From: Citrobacter amalonaticus
Lineage (GTDB): Bacteria; Pseudomonadota; Gammaproteobacteria; Enterobacterales; Enterobacteriaceae
DNA: 64,000 nucleotides
Assembly (NCBI GenBank): GCA_028994555.1
Contig: JARDVN010000001.1
Coordinates: 3,658,001-3,722,000, forward strand
Direction of reading: 5' to 3'
The translations under genes and the position numbers were made by a program. How positions within the stretch are numbered: the stretch's first letter is position 1; every line of letters begins with the position of its first letter. Below the pieces are notes generated by a model that worked only from the letters and a program-made list of their open reading frames with translations, did no database searches and was not told the origin of the DNA. Below, in pieces: positions 52,989 to 63,306 of the stretch.

Positions 52989-54617
52989 TTAATGCTTAAT
53001 AATATACAAGTCTTTGACGTGGATATTATCCATCGGGTCTTTACCGGTATAACCACCCACCCACGGTTTCACCAGGCGGGCGTTAACGTAGTAGAACACC
53101 GGGACAATCGCAGAATCGGTATCAAGCTGCTGCTCGGCTTTGCCGTAAAGCTCAGTACGCTGCTCTTCATTCGTTGCTTTCAGCGCATCGGCGAGGATTT
53201 TGTCAAACACCGGGCTCTTATAGTGCGTCGTGTTGTTTGAGCTGTCAGACAACACCATGTTCAGGAAGGACGTTGGCTCGTTGTAATCCGCACACCAGGC
53301 CGCACGCGAGACATCATAGTTACCCTGATGACGCGTATCGAGGAAGGTTTTCCACTCCTGGTTTTCCAGTTTCACGTTCACACCCAAATTCTTCTTCCAG
53401 ATGGACGCCGCGGCGATGGCCAGTTTTTTATGCAGATCGGAAGTGTTATACAGCAGGTTGAAGGTCAGCGGTTTATCAGCGGTATAACCGGCTTCGGCCA
53501 GCAGTTTTTTCGCTTCTTCGTTGCGTTTTTCCTGGGTCCAGCCAAACCACTCTGGTTCAGTCAGTTTTGCGCCATCAGTATACGGCGGCGTGAAGCTATA
53601 GGCCGGCAGGTCGCCCTGGTTTTTCACTTTATTAACAATAATATCGCGGTCCAGCGCCAGCTTAAGCGCGGTACGCACACGGACATCCGTAAACGGTGCT
53701 TTCTGGTTATTAATTTCGTAATAGTAGGTGCACAGATACGGGTCAACATGAACTTCGTTCGGGATCTCTTTTTTCAGCTTCTGGAACAGTTCAATCGGCA
53801 TATTGTTATAGGTCATGTCGATTTCACCGCTGCGGTAGCGGTTAACATCTGTCACTTCTGAGGCGATCGGCAGGTAGGTCACCTGGTTAATCACCGTTTT
53901 GGCGTTATCCCAGTAATTAGGGTTACGCTCAAGCACGATATGCTCGTTTACGACCCAGTCTTTTAGCTTATACGCACCATTGCTGATGATATTAGCGGGC
54001 TGAGTCCATTTGTCGCCGTATTTTTCAACGGCGGCTTTAGGAACCGGGGAAACGGATGAGTGCACCAACAGTTTATAGAAATAAGGAACAGGCTCGCTGA
54101 GGGTCACTTCAAAGGTATTATCATCGATAGCTTTAACACCGAGATCGGTTGGCGGTTTCTTACCGGCAACAATGTCATCAATATTAACGATGTGACCATA
54201 TTGCAGATAACTGGCGTACGGGGACGCCGTATTCGGATTCGCCAGACGCTGCCAGCTGTAAACAAAGTCGTGGGCTGTCACCGGTGAGCCATCCGACCAT
54301 TTTGCGTCTTTACGCAGATGGAATGTCCAGACTTTAAAGTCTTTATTTTCCCATTTTTCAGCCACGCCCGGAGACGGCTTACCGTCGACGTCACTGATGA
54401 TTAAACCTTCGAACAGATCGCGGCTGATATTCGATTCCGGTACCCCTTCGATTTTATGCGGATCGAGGGACTGGACTTCCGAACCATTATTTCGCACCAG
54501 CGTCTGCTTTTCTGCCAGTTGCACACCGGCGGGAACGACCGCCGCTGTTGCCACATTTCCGGCGATTAGCGCAGTTAAAATGCCTGCCGCCACTAAACTT
54601 TTCTTCGTGTTGGTCAT
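52989..54617 (-). CDS. oppA: OppA, periplasmic oligopeptide-binding protein
   Basis: 542 residues (543 in E. coli). The N-terminus MTNTKKSLVAAGILTALIAG is a Sec signal peptide; the mature protein is a class C solute-binding protein with VQSLDPHKIEGVPESNISRD and WTFHLRKDAKWSDGSP. It captures 2-5-residue peptides. Expression is controlled in enterics by the small RNA GcvB and by Lrp. Intact. Confidence 0.97.
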   Translation of the reverse strand: MTNTKKSLVAAGILTALIAGNVATAAVVPAGVQLAEKQTLVRNNGSEVQSLDPHKIEGVPESNISRDLFEGLIISDVDGKPSPGVAEKWENKDFKVWTFHLRKDAKWSDGSPVTAHDFVYSWQRLANPNTASPYASYLQYGHIVNIDDIVAGKKPPTDLGVKAIDDNTFEVTLSEPVPYFYKLLVHSSVSPVPKAAVEKYGDKWTQPANIISNGAYKLKDWVVNEHIVLERNPNYWDNAKTVINQVTYLPIASEVTDVNRYRSGEIDMTYNNMPIELFQKLKKEIPNEVHVDPYLCTYYYEINNQKAPFTDVRVRTALKLALDRDIIVNKVKNQGDLPAYSFTPPYTDGAKLTEPEWFGWTQEKRNEEAKKLLAEAGYTADKPLTFNLLYNTSDLHKKLAIAAASIWKKNLGVNVKLENQEWKTFLDTRHQGNYDVSRAAWCADYNEPTSFLNMVLSDSSNNTTHYKSPVFDKILADALKATNEEQRTELYGKAEQQLDTDSAIVPVFYYVNARLVKPWVGGYTGKDPMDNIHVKDLYIIKH

Positions 54618-55369
54618 TGTGTTTGTACTCCCTCATTATAATTACTGGCTTTATCACCAGCCTGTTAATCCCGTCAGGGATCTCTGTGCAGCTCCGGAGA
54701 CTTTCAGCTGCCAGGTCGTTTACTGCCTGCTATCACCGACTTTATTTATTCTGACGATTCGTATGATCGCCTTACGTCGATTCGTTATGCACCTCCCCTG
54801 CCCGGGGCGCATGAACAGTGGGCTCAACTGCTTATTGATATTTATTCTCATCAACAAGCAATCCGCTTCAATATGAACTGTCGGAAAGTAACAAAAGCAT
54901 TTATCAACCGCCAATACAATTTACAGATTTGTTAAGCAATTCTCTTTTAGAGAAAAAATTGCGTTCCGGTAGAACGTTCAGAAACAAACGAAATAAAAAT
55001 AATGTCTTATTAATCATGCAATTATTAACAGCCTATCCGTTTGAGACCTTCGGACTCTGCAAAAGGCGTATAAATATACGAAAATTTAACAATTGTTTAT
55101 TTTTTAGCACATTCCTCTGCCAGTTCATTGAATTAACTATTATCATCTCAATTATCCTTCAGCAAGCCCCGGATTGTGATGTGAGCAAAATAACAAAGCA
55201 GAGTCTGGAAAAGAGATTAAAAACACAGTTGAATCAAGGGGCTTAATACGGACAAAGTCATCCGTGATTCCTGATGGGCGGGATGGAAAGTAAGAAAGGT
55301 GACGAGACGGGGTGATAAAAACAGACGGAGCCGCGAACAGCTCCGCAGGTTATTTCATCTGAAAGCGAA
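54618..55369. promoter_or_regulatory. Long AT-rich leader region upstream of oppA
   Basis: 752 bases between the oppA start and the end of ychE with no plausible gene. From about 54880 to 55200 it is markedly AT-rich. In E. coli the oppA mRNA has a long 5' UTR targeted by GcvB, so the promoter and leader are expected here. I could not identify the individual sites. An imperfect stem (GGAGC/GCTCC) at about 55330-55347 could end ychE transcription. Confidence 0.4.
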
Positions 55370-56017
55370 TTAGCTTAATAGTCCTGGAAAAATGGCCTTA
55401 ATACCTGTGACAATAAACTCGATCCCCAGCGCCATTAAGAGCAGGCCCATAATTCGGGTAATCACGTTAATGCCCGTCTGGCCCAGAACACGCACCAGCC
55501 ATGGTGCCATGCGGAAAAGTCCCCAACAGCACAGGGCAAAAATCGCAATCGCCACAAAAAAGCCAAGCAGGTACATCACGCTGTGGTAACGCGTTCCCCA
55601 CACAATGGTCGAACTGATAGCACCGGGGCCTGCCATCAGCGGCAGTGCCAGGGGAACCACGCCTACGCTTTCCCGGATCGCCGTTTCTGATTTTTCCTGC
55701 TTGTTCTGCTTATCCTCACCCAGTTTGCCGCTAATCATTGACATTGCAATGGTGACCACAAGGATCCCGCCGGCGATACGAAACGAATCAATTGAGATAC
55801 CGAACAGCTGCAGAATACCGTCGCCGAGGAATAACGAGGTCCACAGAATGATCGCAACGGACAGGTTGGCAGTGAGGTTCGTTTTGTTGCGCGCCGCCGC
55901 TGTCTGGTAGCTCGTCATACTAATGAAGACAGGAATAATGCCAACCGGGTTCACTAACGCGAACAACCCGATGAAAAATTTGAAATAAACAGGAAAATCA
56001 AACAGCGTTTGGATCAC
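55370..56017 (-). CDS. ychE: YchE, MarC-family inner-membrane protein
   Basis: 215 residues, the E. coli length. Six hydrophobic helices (FFIGLFALVNPVGIIPVFI...), a MarC/UPF0056 integral membrane protein of unknown transport role. The motif GVVPLALPLMAGPGAIS is the conserved core loop. Convergent neither with oppA nor adhE: it reads towards oppA. Intact. Confidence 0.94.
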   Translation of the reverse strand: MIQTLFDFPVYFKFFIGLFALVNPVGIIPVFISMTSYQTAAARNKTNLTANLSVAIILWTSLFLGDGILQLFGISIDSFRIAGGILVVTIAMSMISGKLGEDKQNKQEKSETAIRESVGVVPLALPLMAGPGAISSTIVWGTRYHSVMYLLGFFVAIAIFALCCWGLFRMAPWLVRVLGQTGINVITRIMGLLLMALGIEFIVTGIKAIFPGLLS

Positions 56018-56267
56018 GGTTAGCTCCGAAGCGTTAGCCGTATAAAGTAAGTTAAAATAACCGGGTAAAAACCGTGCTGAAGATACGCCTTTTCACAGCA
56101 CATTTCACCAGGGCAAACGTAAAATTGCTACCATTCCTGAGTGTTACCAATATGTTTTAATTATGATAATTTAAGACCCATTCACCACTACAATTAAACA
56201 ACACTTAGCGTTAAGGGCAAAAAAGGCCCTGCTGAAAGGTGTCAGCTTTGCTAAATCTTGATCCAGA

Positions 56268-56281
56268 TCACGTAATCGCTA
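56268..56281. promoter_or_regulatory. FNR- or CRP-like site in the adhE upstream region
   Basis: TTGATCCAGATCAC has the TTGAT-N4-ATCA core (one mismatch from FNR) and also TGA-N6-TCA as in CRP sites, so it cannot be assigned by eye. It lies about 230 bases upstream of adhE. The 478-base gap 56018-56495 otherwise has no gene and should contain the adhE promoters (Cra, NarL and Fis in E. coli). Confidence 0.35.
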
Positions 56282-56495
56282 CTCAGAAGTGAGTAACCTT
56301 GCTTACGCCACCTGGAAGTAACGCGTTAGAGTTAGACGACGCTAACGCACAAGCTCTTTTAGTAAATCAGAGCAAACTGAACGTTAAGTAACCACTTGAT
56401 TTTCTGGCTGTTATACAAACTAACGCCCGCTGTCTATACTCACGTATCGAGCAGATGATTTACTAAAAAAAGTTTAACATTATCAGGAGAGCATT

Positions 56496-59172
56496 ATGGC
56501 TGTTACTAATGTCGCTGAACTTAACGCACTCGTCGAGCGCGTCAAAAAAAGCCCAGCGTGAATATGCCAGTTTCACTCAAGAACAAGTTGATAAAATCTT
56601 CCGCGCCGCCGCTCTGGCTGCCGCAGATGCTCGAATTCCTCTCGCGAAGATGGCCGTTGCCGAATCCGGCATGGGTATCGTCGAAGATAAAGTGATTAAA
56701 AACCACTTTGCTTCTGAATACATCTATAACGCTTACAAAGATGAAAAAACCTGCGGCGTGCTGTCTGAAGACGACACCTTCGGGACCATCACCATTGCTG
56801 AACCCATCGGTATCATCTGCGGTATCGTACCAACCACTAACCCAACCTCTACGGCAATCTTTAAGTCTCTGATTAGCCTGAAAACCCGTAACGCGATCAT
56901 CTTCTCCCCGCACCCACGTGCAAAAGATGCAACCAACAAAGCGGCTGACATCGTGCTGCAGGCGGCTATCGCTGCTGGTGCGCCGAAAGACCTGATTGGC
57001 TGGATCGATCAACCTTCCGTTGAACTGTCTAACGCGCTGATGCACCACCCGGATATCAACCTGATTCTTGCGACCGGTGGTCCGGGCATGGTTAAAGCCG
57101 CATACAGCTCCGGTAAACCAGCTATCGGCGTGGGCGCGGGTAACACGCCAGTGGTTATTGATGAAACCGCTGATATCAAACGTGCTGTCGCCTCTGTACT
57201 GATGTCTAAAACCTTCGACAACGGCGTTATCTGTGCTTCTGAACAGTCTGTTGTTGTGGTTGATTCCGTTTACGATGCCGTTCGCGAGCGTTTCGCCAGC
57301 CACGGCGGCTACATGCTGCAGGGTAAAGAGCTGAAAGCTGTTCAGGACGTGATCCTGAAAAATGGCGCGCTGAACGCGGCTATCGTAGGTCAGCCTGCTT
57401 ACAAAATCGCCGAACTGGCAGGTTTCACTGTACCAGAAACCACTAAGATTCTGATCGGCGAAGTGAAAGTTGTTGATGAGAGCGAACCGTTCGCTCACGA
57501 AAAACTGTCCCCGACGCTGGCGATGTACCGTGCGAAAGATTTCGAAGACGCGGTCATTAAAGCAGAGAAACTGGTTGCGATGGGCGGTATCGGTCATACC
57601 TCTTGCCTGTACACCGACCAGGACAACCAGCCGGAGCGCGTGGCTTACTTCGGTCAGATGATGAAAACCGCGCGTATCCTGATCAACACCCCGGCATCTC
57701 AGGGTGGTATCGGTGACCTGTATAACTTCAAACTCGCACCTTCCCTGACTCTGGGTTGTGGTTCCTGGGGTGGTAACTCCATCTCTGAAAACGTTGGTCC
57801 GAAACACCTGATCAACAAGAAAACCGTTGCTAAGCGAGCTGAAAACATGTTGTGGCACAAACTTCCGAAATCTATCTACTTCCGCCGTGGCTCACTGCCC
57901 ATCGCGCTGGATGAAGTGATTACTGATGGCCACAAACGTGCGCTCATCGTGACTGACCGCTTCCTGTTCAACAACGGCTATGCTGACCAGATTACCTCTG
58001 TGCTGAAAGCTGCTGGCGTTGAAGTGGAAGTGTTCTTTGAAGTTGAAGCTGACCCTACTCTGTCCGTTGTACGTAAGGGCGCAGAGCTGGCGAACTCTTT
58101 CAAACCAGACGTAATCATCGCGCTGGGTGGCGGTTCCCCGATGGACGCCGCGAAAATCATGTGGGTTATGTACGAGCATCCGGAAACCCACTTCGAAGAA
58201 CTGGCGCTGCGCTTTATGGACATCCGTAAGCGTATCTACAAATTCCCGAAAATGGGCGTGAAAGCGAAAATGATCGCCGTCACCACCACTTCTGGTACCG
58301 GTTCTGAAGTGACTCCGTTTGCAGTTGTCACCGACGATGCTACCGGTCAGAAATACCCGCTGGCTGACTATGCTCTGACCCCGGATATGGCAATTGTCGA
58401 TGCTAACCTGGTTATGGACATGCCGAAGTCCCTGTGTGCCTTTGGTGGTCTGGATGCCGTCACTCACGCCCTGGAAGCTTACGTTTCCGTACTGGCTTCT
58501 GAGTTCTCTGATGGTCAGGCACTGCAAGCACTGAAACTGCTGAAAGAAAATCTGCCGGCGTCTTACAACGAAGGGTCTAAAAACCCGGTCGCTCGTGAAC
58601 GTGTTCACAGTGCAGCCACTATCGCCGGTATCGCGTTTGCGAACGCCTTCCTCGGCGTGTGTCACTCCATGGCGCACAAACTGGGCTCACAGTTCCACAT
58701 TCCGCACGGTCTGGCGAATGCCCTGTTGATCAGCAACGTTATTCGCTACAACGCAAACGACAACCCGACCAAGCAGACTGCCTTCAGCCAGTATGACCGT
58801 CCGCAGGCACGCCGTCGTTATGCTGAAATCGCAGATCATCTGGGTCTGAGCGCACCGGGCGACCGTACGGCAGCGAAGATCGAGAAACTGCTGGCATGGC
58901 TGGAAAGCCTGAAAGCAGAACTGGGTATTCCGAAGTCAATCCGTGAAGCAGGCGTTCAGGAAGCAGACTTCCTGGCTCACGTTGACAAGCTGTCTGAAGA
59001 TGCATTCGATGACCAGTGCACCGGCGCGAACCCGCGCTACCCACTGATTTCCGAACTGAAACAGATCCTGCTGGATACTTTCTACGGTCGTGAGTTCTCT
59101 GAAGGCACATCAGCGGCGAAAGAAGTTGTCGCTGCACCGAAAGCAGAGAAAAAAGCGAAGAAATCCGCGTAA
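56496..59172 (+). CDS. adhE: AdhE, bifunctional acetaldehyde-CoA/alcohol dehydrogenase (frameshifted near start)
   Basis: Converts acetyl-CoA to ethanol in fermentation and assembles into spirosomes. The N-terminal aldehyde dehydrogenase domain has its catalytic Cys in GVICASEQS (near 246). The C-terminal iron alcohol dehydrogenase has the metal His in [16 protein letters not shown]. The A-run 56544-56550 has seven bases where six are needed (VERVKKAQREY). Repair gives 891 residues from ATG 56496, exactly as in E. coli. As written translation stops after 21 codons. TCAGGAGAGC precedes the ATG. Confidence 0.95.
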
Positions 59173-59195
59173 TTCTCACTGAGCAGTCATAATGT

Positions 59196-59226
59196 AAAAG
59201 CGGCCTCTGATGAGGCCGCTTTTTTT
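59196..59226 (+). terminator. adhE terminator
   Basis: AAAAGCGGCCTC, TGAT loop, GAGGCCGCTTTTTTT: a twelve-pair stem, placed 24 bases after the adhE stop. Confidence 0.9.
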
Positions 59227-59314
59227 GTGTCCAGAATCTGTTTCTTCTTTCAGCCCGCTGTCGGGTCTGTAAACGCTTCAGCCCAGCGCAAACCGTTTAT
59301 CTGCAAAAAAGGGT

Positions 59315-59932
59315 TTAGTCGTGGCGATGGCGTTCTTGTATGGCCGTCAGAGAGCCCTCGTCCAGCGCTTCCTTATAATGCTTACGACAGACCGAGACAT
59401 AGCGCTCGTTGCCGCCAATGACCACCTGTTCGCCTTCATTATAAGGCCTGCCCGCCTGATCAAGACGCAGCACCATACTCGCTTTGCGCCCACAGAAGCA
59501 GATCGTTTTTAATTCCACCAGCTTATCTGACCACGCCAACAGGTATTGGCTACCCACAAACAATTCGCCACGAAAATCCGTACGTAATCCGTAACACAAC
59601 ACCGGAATATCCAGTTGATCAACCACTTCCGATAATTCATAAACCTGCTGGCGAGTTAAAAACTGACATTCATCCACCAGCACGCAGTGAATAGATTGTT
59701 GCGCATTATCGGCTGCAATCTCTTCATACAACGATGAATTCTGGTTAAACAATTTGGCGGGAGAGGACAACCCGATACGCGAACTCACTTTTCCCGCGCC
59801 ATAGCGATCGTCTATTTCTGCGGTATATACGACAGTACGCATCCCGCGTTCCTGGTAATTGTATGAAGATTGCAGTAAGGCAGTCGACTTACCTGCATTC
59901 ATTGCTGAATAGTAGAAATATAGCTGTGCCAT
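59315..59932 (-). CDS. tdk: Thymidine kinase Tdk
   Basis: 205 residues, the normal length. Walker A is [12 protein letters not shown] (residues 8-19); the catalytic segment is VLVDECQFL; the zinc site is [12 protein letters not shown] with a later VCRKHYKE. Phosphorylates thymidine for salvage. It is convergent to adhE. Intact. Confidence 0.97.
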   Translation of the reverse strand: MAQLYFYYSAMNAGKSTALLQSSYNYQERGMRTVVYTAEIDDRYGAGKVSSRIGLSSPAKLFNQNSSLYEEIAADNAQQSIHCVLVDECQFLTRQQVYELSEVVDQLDIPVLCYGLRTDFRGELFVGSQYLLAWSDKLVELKTICFCGRKASMVLRLDQAGRPYNEGEQVVIGGNERYVSVCRKHYKEALDEGSLTAIQERHRHD

Positions 59933-60535
59933 CGGCCACAGACCCTCACCAAAGTGAAATAAAGACGGGCGCAGTGTAGCATAATTTCAATCGCTATCGG
60001 TGTCAGGTTCTGCCCTCATCTGCTATATCTTCCATCACCCGCTCGCGGTGTACGAAAAATCTGTAGGTGCAAATGTACGGAAAATACGAATTAACAATTG
60101 AACAAACAATGCGCGATAGATCCCATTCTTGTCGTAATGTGCTTTAGATATTCATCAACACTGCTTATCAACGCCGCCCTAATGGAAACCCTGAACTTAT
60201 TGTTACTGTTCTACATAACTGTTGCGAAGTAATAGACTGCGCCCATCAACAAAACTAATATAAAAGGTTGAAATCACTACATTGCGCGGCTATTTCATCA
60301 TGTGAAAATGTGACCTGAATCCAGATGTTTTCTGGCGAAAAAAGGAGTAACCGCTCAGCCAATAAGCCCTTTTTTTGTGCGTTCCTTCAAGAAAAATTTA
60401 AGTTCGGATATTTATTGCAGGCAAAAAATAAAGGGCAATTTTGAATTCCTTACATTCCTGGCTATTGCACATCTGAATTTAACGCTCTATTATTAGCTCA
60501 ACAAACCACCCCAATATAAGTTTGAGATTACTACA
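59933..60535. promoter_or_regulatory. AT-rich region between tdk and hns
   Basis: 603 bases between divergent tdk and hns without a plausible gene, AT-rich with A/T tracts near 60180-60260 and 60390-60480. H-NS represses its own promoter from such DNA in E. coli, and Fis and CspA also act there. I see no distinct sites that I could name. Confidence 0.45.
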
Positions 60536-60949
60536 ATGAGCGAAGCACTTAAAATTCTGAACAACATCCGTACTCTTCGTGCGCAGGCAAGAGAATGTAC
60601 CCTTGAGACGCTGGAAGAAATGCTGGAGAAATTAGAAGTTGTTGTTAACGAACGTCGTGAAGAAGAAAGCGCGGCAGCCGCTGAAGTTGAAGAGCGTACT
60701 CGTAAACTGCAACAATATCGTGAAATGCTGATTGCTGACGGTATTGATCCGAATGAACTGCTGAATAGCATGGCTGCTGTTAAATCCGGCACCAAAGCTA
60801 AACGTGCAGCGCGTCCGGCTAAATATAGCTACGTTGATGAAAACGGCGAAACCAAAACCTGGACGGGTCAGGGTCGTACTCCGGCAGTGATCAAGAAAGC
60901 AATGGAAGAGCAAGGTAAGCAACTGGACGATTTCCTGATTAAGGAATAA
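60536..60949 (+). CDS. hns: H-NS, nucleoid-structuring DNA-binding protein
   Basis: 137 residues, the normal length and nearly identical to E. coli. A coiled-coil oligomerisation region (about 1-64), a flexible linker, then the DNA-binding domain with the minor-groove QGR loop ([12 protein letters not shown] near residues 109-120). It silences AT-rich genes, and would be expected to act on the yciG region of this window. Intact. Confidence 0.98.
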   Translation: MSEALKILNNIRTLRAQARECTLETLEEMLEKLEVVVNERREEESAAAAEVEERTRKLQQYREMLIADGIDPNELLNSMAAVKSGTKAKRAARPAKYSYVDENGETKTWTGQGRTPAVIKKAMEEQGKQLDDFLIKE

Positions 60950-60968
60950 TCCGTTATCTGCTTGCTTA

Positions 60969-60996
60969 AAATCCCGCACTCTGCGGGATTTTTTTA
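60969..60996 (+). terminator. hns terminator
   Basis: AAATCCCGCA, CTC loop, TGCGGGATT then a T-run. Confidence 0.88.
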
Positions 60997-61033
60997 TGTC
61001 CGTAATCTACCTTTTCACCGCAAAGTGTGGGTA

Positions 61034-61064
61034 TAAAAAAAACGGCGCTGAATGTCAGCGCCGT
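61034..61064 (-). terminator. galU terminator
   Basis: ACGGCGCTG, AATGT loop, CAGCGCCGT; on the minus strand an eight-T run follows. It lies 27 bases after the galU stop. Confidence 0.85.
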
Positions 61065-61090
61065 CTCAGTTCGTTAATTATAACGTCTGG

Positions 61091-62000
61091 TTACTTTTTA
61101 ATACCCATCTCTTCTTCGAGCCAGGCCTTAAATTCGCTACCAAGCGAATTATGTCGAATGCCATATTCCACAAATGCCTGCATATATCCTAATTTATTGC
61201 CGCAGTCGTGGCTCTTCCCTTTCATATGGTAGGCTTCGACAGTCTCTTTTTCGATCAACATGTCGATAGCGTCAGTCAACTGAATTTCATCGCCCGCTCC
61301 CGGAGGGGTTTTCGCCAGCAGAGGCCAGATGTCCGCACTCAGTACATAACGGCCAACAATTGCCAGGTTTGACGGTGCGACATCCGCTTTCGGTTTCTCA
61401 ACTACGCCTACCATTGGAACGCTTTCGCCCGGTGACAACGGTACGCCTTTACAGTCAACCACACCATAAGCGGTAACATCGGCGACCGGCTCCACCATAA
61501 TCTGGCTATTTCCGGTTTCATCAAAACGACGGATCATTTCAGCCAGATTATCCTGGGATAAATCGGACTCATACTCATCAAGAATAACGTCAGGCAAAAT
61601 AACCGCGACAGGTTCATTACCCACGACCGGATGGGCGCACAATACGGCATGGCCCAGGCCTTTTGCCAGCCCCTGACGAACCTGCATTATCGTGACATGT
61701 GGTGGGCAAATAGACTGGACTTCTTCGAGTAACTGGCGCTTAACGCGTTTTTCCAGCATCGCTTCAAGTTCAAAACTGGTATCGAAGTGGTTTTCGATCG
61801 AATTTTTCGAGGAGTGCGTCACCAGCACAATTTCAGTGATGCCCGCCGCAATACACTCATTTACGACATACTGAATTAATGGCTTATCAACCAGCGGCAA
61901 CATCTCTTTCGGGATCGCTTTCGTCGCCGGTAACATCCTGGTTCCTAATCCCGCTACCGGGATAACGGCTTTTTTTGACTTTCGTGTTAATGGCAGCCAT
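61091..62000 (-). CDS. galU: UTP-glucose-1-phosphate uridylyltransferase GalU (frameshifted near start)
   Basis: Makes UDP-glucose for LPS, trehalose and galactose metabolism. The nucleotidyl-transfer motif is [16 protein letters not shown] near residue 20. The T-run 61971-61977 (plus strand) has seven bases where six are needed ([12 protein letters not shown]). Repair gives 302 residues from ATG 62000 ([10 protein letters not shown]), exactly as in E. coli. As written the real start is out of frame and a long artefactual N-terminus opens upstream. TAGGAGAATT is the repaired gene's ribosome site in reverse. Confidence 0.95.
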
Positions 62001-62200
62001 TTAAATTCTCCTGGACTGTTCATGTATTGAACGTGTTCATCAATCTGTATCGCATCGAGTATATCAGGACTGACACAAGCCTTAGGTCCGAAAAGGATGC
62101 GCGTTCGTATAATTAAGATAAATACGTATAAAACTGGCGCAGATAGTAACACCCGCTGAGAAAGGCAGATACGGCAATTTGCATCCGCCTTCTCGATTGT

Positions 62201-63214
62201 TCATTCTGCAGACAACATAAGACGCAGCCTACCTCCTGCCCCCCAAATTTGGCACTGCCAGGCCTCGCAGCGTTGACTAATTTGGTTGAGGTAGGTATTC
62301 CCCAGCGTTCCCAGTGGAACGCCGTTACTGATTTGCACATTATGCGAACCGGTATTTAATGTCGCATTGAGTCCGGCTGAAACCAGAATCAGATTTTTAA
62401 GCTGACTATGATAATAGCCAACTAATAGCGGAAACTGTCCGGGTAAATTCGCCTGACGGAGCAGTTGGTTGACCTGCTTCAATAATGCTCCAAGTTCCGG
62501 CAGACGCTGATTCTGATGCACGAGTTGATCCTGCAACAAACCATTAAATAACGCCCGCAGGAGTAACGCCGCCAGCACACCGTTGTCGCCAGCACGGGTA
62601 ACATCCAGGCAATAAAATGCGAGATCATTCTCCGAAAGCGGCGCAATATCCAGAACCAGTCCGGGCTTATCTGCCGAAACCAGTTGTCGATAGTTGACCC
62701 GACAATGCGAAATAACCTGTTGCACCGGAGGCTGAAGTTCCTGAAGCAATTTTGCAGCGGCAGCAGGATTATCCACCATCGCATCCCAGTCACGAAAAAG
62801 ACGCTCTTCTTCTTCAACCCGGGAATTAAACATATTTGGATACAGACAGGCAAACACGGTTTCCCGCAGCCGGGTCAGGTCTTTTACCGGCTTCAGCAGG
62901 ACGTCATTCACGCCGAGACGTAAGGCTTTGGCGATATCTGCCATATTTTCTGTCGCCGAGATCACCAGAATCGGCGTCTGGTCACCGCGGTTACGCAAAT
63001 GTTCCACCAGACTAAGGCCATTCATTCTCGGCATGGCGAGATCGCAAATCATGAGATCAGGTGTGAAATCGGCTAAACGGTCCAGAGCCTCAATCCCATC
63101 GCTCGCCAGTACCGTTGTCGCTCCCAAAGAGGAAAACCACGAATCCAGAAGCGAGCGAAAAACTGGCTCGTCTTCAACGATTAGAATCTGTTTTCCGACC
63201 AATGGCTGCGTCAT
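62201..63214 (-). CDS. rssB: RssB, response regulator directing RpoS proteolysis
   Basis: 337 residues, the normal length. The receiver domain (about 1-125) has the phosphoacceptor Asp in LMICDLAMPRMNG (near 58), with the conserved Lys in VLLKPVKD. A PP2C-like C-terminal domain follows. RssB hands RpoS to ClpXP; its loss would raise RpoS-dependent genes such as osmB and katN. Intact; probably co-transcribed with rssA. Confidence 0.97.
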   Translation of the reverse strand: MTQPLVGKQILIVEDEPVFRSLLDSWFSSLGATTVLASDGIEALDRLADFTPDLMICDLAMPRMNGLSLVEHLRNRGDQTPILVISATENMADIAKALRLGVNDVLLKPVKDLTRLRETVFACLYPNMFNSRVEEEERLFRDWDAMVDNPAAAAKLLQELQPPVQQVISHCRVNYRQLVSADKPGLVLDIAPLSENDLAFYCLDVTRAGDNGVLAALLLRALFNGLLQDQLVHQNQRLPELGALLKQVNQLLRQANLPGQFPLLVGYYHSQLKNLILVSAGLNATLNTGSHNVQISNGVPLGTLGNTYLNQISQRCEAWQCQIWGAGGRLRLMLSAE

Positions 63215-63306
63215 GTTCTCTCCCCTGACTGGCTTTACTCAATAGTGGCATGCTATTGCCACACACGCCTGTCAGAATATGCTTAAGTGTAGTTAAAAAT
63301 GGTGCG

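Noticed and set aside
56542..57858. 438-residue minus-strand open frame across adhE
   Set aside because: The strong codon bias of adhE leaves the opposite strand free of stops; the frame is a shadow, as is the one at 57892-58677.
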